A DNA stretch of 64,000 bases from Anoxybacter fermentans (GTDB lineage Bacteria; Bacillota; Halanaerobiia; DY22613), in the NCBI RefSeq assembly GCF_003991135.1, contig NZ_CP016379.1, forward strand, positions 930,001 through 994,000, in the 5' to 3' direction. Below the pieces are notes generated by a model. It had not been told where the DNA came from. It saw nothing but the letters and a program-made list of their open reading frames with translations, and ran no database searches. Positions 62,432-64,000 of this stretch are shown in pieces; within the stretch, counting starts at the first letter, position 1, and each line of letters begins with the position of its first letter. Position numbers and translations under genes: made by a program.

Positions 62432-64000
62432 AAATTTCAGATTTATCAATTAAGAGACCGGTAACTACTATAATGATGGTATTTTTAGTTATTCTATTAG
62501 GATTAATTTCTTTAGGAAGAATTAATCTGGATCTTTTTCCTAATCTTAACTTTCCTGTGGCAGCAGTTATCACCGAATACCAGGGAGTAGGTCCTCATGA
62601 GATTGAGACAATGGTAACAAGGCCGATTGAAAATGCTCTTGCTACTGTAACAAATATTAAATCTATTTCATCTATATCCAGAGCAGGTCAATCCCTGGTT
62701 ATTGTAGAGTTTAACTGGGGGGTAGATATGGATTTTGCTGCTCTGGAAATGCGTGAGAAGGTTGATATGATAAAAAGATTTTTACCCGATGATGTAGAAA
62801 ATCCTCTCATAGTTAAGTTTGATCCATCAATGTTTCCTATTTTACAGATAGGGATTAGTGGTGAAGAGGATCTAGTTAGTTTGAAAAAGACCGTTGAGGA
62901 TAAAATTGTCCCACGTCTGGAACGTCTGGAAGGTGTTGCATCAGTTGAACTTACTGGAGGATTAAATCGTGAGATTTTAATTGAGATTGACCAGACAAAA
63001 TTGAACAATTATGGAATCAGTCTTGCAACTGTAACCCAGACCTTAATGATGGAAAATATGAATTTATCGGGCGGACAAATAGTTTGGGGTCAGAGAGAAC
63101 TTTTAGTCCGTACTACGGGCAAATTTAAATCAATTGATGAGATCAAAAAAATCCTCTTACCTACATCTACGGGTTTTGTTGCTTTAGAGGATATTGCACA
63201 CATAAAGGATACCTATAAAGAAGTCCAGAACCTTGCCAGGCTGGATGGTAAACCCAGTATTGGACTTACCATTCAAAAACAGACTGATGCCAATACAGTA
63301 AAAGTTTCCAATCTGGTAAAGGAAGAGTTAAAAAAGATTAAGGCTGAATTAGGAGATAAATTAGAAATAGCATTTCTCATGGACCAATCTGATTTTATTA
63401 AACGCTCCATTGGAAATGTAAGAACAAATGCCATTGTAGGTGGTGTTCTGGCTGTTTTGGTACTTCTCTTATTTTTGAGAAATATAAGAAGTACAATAAT
63501 TATCGCTACTGCTATCCCGGTCTCGGTTATAACTACATTTTCACTGATTTATTTCGGTGGATTGACTTTAAATATGATGACATTGGGCGGTCTTGCTTTG
63601 GGAATTGGTATGTTAGTGGATAATGCTATTGTTGTTTTAGAAAATATTTATCGCTTGCGGCAGGAAGGTTTGGGACGAATTGAAGCTGCTAGCCTCGGCA
63701 GCCGGGAAGTAGGAATGGCAATTGTTGCTTCTACTTTGACCACAGCTATCGTTTTTTTACCGGTTATCTTTGTTAAGGGGATTGCCTCTGAATTATTTAA
63801 AGAGTTAGCCTTGACTATTACCTTTTCTTTGTTAGCCTCATTAGTTGTGGCCTTGACGTTGATTCCTATGTTATCAGCAAAAATTTTAAAGGTATCAAAG
63901 AGGGTAGCAAGTTCTTATGAAAATGGAAAAGTGTATTCGGGGTGGATTCAGGAGAAATATCGTAAGAGCCTGGATTGGTGTCTTTCCCATCGTCTTTCGG
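62428..64000 (+). CDS. RND efflux pump (AcrB/MexB-like), partial
   Basis: At least 524 codons, cut by the window end. N-terminal KISDLSIKRPVTTIMMVFLV and the porter domain NLDLFPNLNFPVAAVITEYQ are typical, as is transmembrane helix 4 with GIGMLVDNAIVVLENI, where Asp lies in the proton or ion path. The ATG overlaps the adaptor stop (ATGA). Together with TolC and the adaptor it forms a tripartite exporter of drugs, lipids or metals controlled by the TetR gene. Confidence 0.95.
   Translation, partial: MKISDLSIKRPVTTIMMVFLVILLGLISLGRINLDLFPNLNFPVAAVITEYQGVGPHEIETMVTRPIENALATVTNIKSISSISRAGQSLVIVEFNWGVDMDFAALEMREKVDMIKRFLPDDVENPLIVKFDPSMFPILQIGISGEEDLVSLKKTVEDKIVPRLERLEGVASVELTGGLNREILIEIDQTKLNNYGISLATVTQTLMMENMNLSGGQIVWGQRELLVRTTGKFKSIDEIKKILLPTSTGFVALEDIAHIKDTYKEVQNLARLDGKPSIGLTIQKQTDANTVKVSNLVKEELKKIKAELGDKLEIAFLMDQSDFIKRSIGNVRTNAIVGGVLAVLVLLLFLRNIRSTIIIATAIPVSVITTFSLIYFGGLTLNMMTLGGLALGIGMLVDNAIVVLENIYRLRQEGLGRIEAASLGSREVGMAIVASTLTTAIVFLPVIFVKGIASELFKELALTITFSLLASLVVALTLIPMLSAKILKVSKRVASSYENGKVYSGWIQEKYRKSLDWCLSHRLS

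Noticed and set aside
1-64000. CRISPR array, tRNA or rRNA genes
   Set aside because: The only regularly recurring sequences are the dispersed palindromic elements, which are not evenly spaced with spacers; no tRNA cloverleaf or rRNA segment was recognised by eye.

Overview
The window reads as low-GC chromosomal DNA from an anaerobic, diderm Firmicute, most like the Halanaerobiales. This is inferred from several things seen together: AT-rich genes with strong AGGAGG-type ribosome sites and frequent TTG/GTG starts, a TolC-type outer-membrane channel beside an RND pump (which needs an outer membrane), a sodium-translocating biotin decarboxylase, and molybdenum hydroxylase and cobalamin enzymes. 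No rRNA, tRNA or CRISPR array was seen.

Layout. 1-590: a strong promoter drives two tiny open reading frames. 590-8220: MATE exporter, S9 peptidase, GAF histidine kinase and a HelD-type helicase whose leader carries an attenuator-like hairpin. 8860-13270: secreted CBM9-like protein, a small unknown protein, Ogt, a DUF5714 protein with an in-frame TGA, and an OsmC protein. 13300-19940: a decayed accessory stretch with relics of a duplicated nitrilase/nitroreductase/amidohydrolase block, a 1030-residue GNAT fusion, a structured palindrome and a broken ISL3 transposase. 19940-39280: the metabolic core of the window. 39280-45430: gene relics, amidohydrolase, MscS, MFS exporter bracketed by direct repeats, DUF6155. 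45535-49360: MetH reactivation domain, MetF and MetH. 49570-51620: M3 peptidase and partner. 52055-57630: nitroreductase, old-yellow-enzyme homologue, MtnA, AhcY, MtaD. 57860-64000: zinc-ribbon/JAMM protein, then a TetR-controlled TolC-MFP-RND efflux operon running off the end.

The core (19940-39244) holds a three-subunit molybdenum hydroxylase, a uracil/xanthine permease, a HutP-family RNA-binding protein followed by six AGUGA octamers and a terminator, a four-subunit Na+-pumping acyl-CoA decarboxylase, a PucR regulator, the DUF2877/FdrA/DUF1116 set related to oxamate carbamoyltransferase, a class III CoA-transferase, a cyclase-family hydrolase, a C-N hydrolase and a nitroreductase. I infer a complete anaerobic oxidative pyrimidine (or related ureide) route: ring hydroxylation, ring opening, phosphorolysis of a ureido acid to carbamoyl phosphate, deamidation, CoA transfer to malonyl- or methylmalonyl-CoA, and sodium-motive decarboxylation. 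This is a hypothesis from gene content.

At least fourteen copies or fragments of one intergenic palindromic element (about 185-225 bp when full length) are scattered through the window on both strands. In the longest copies the tip hairpins carry AGGAG/CTCCT loops.
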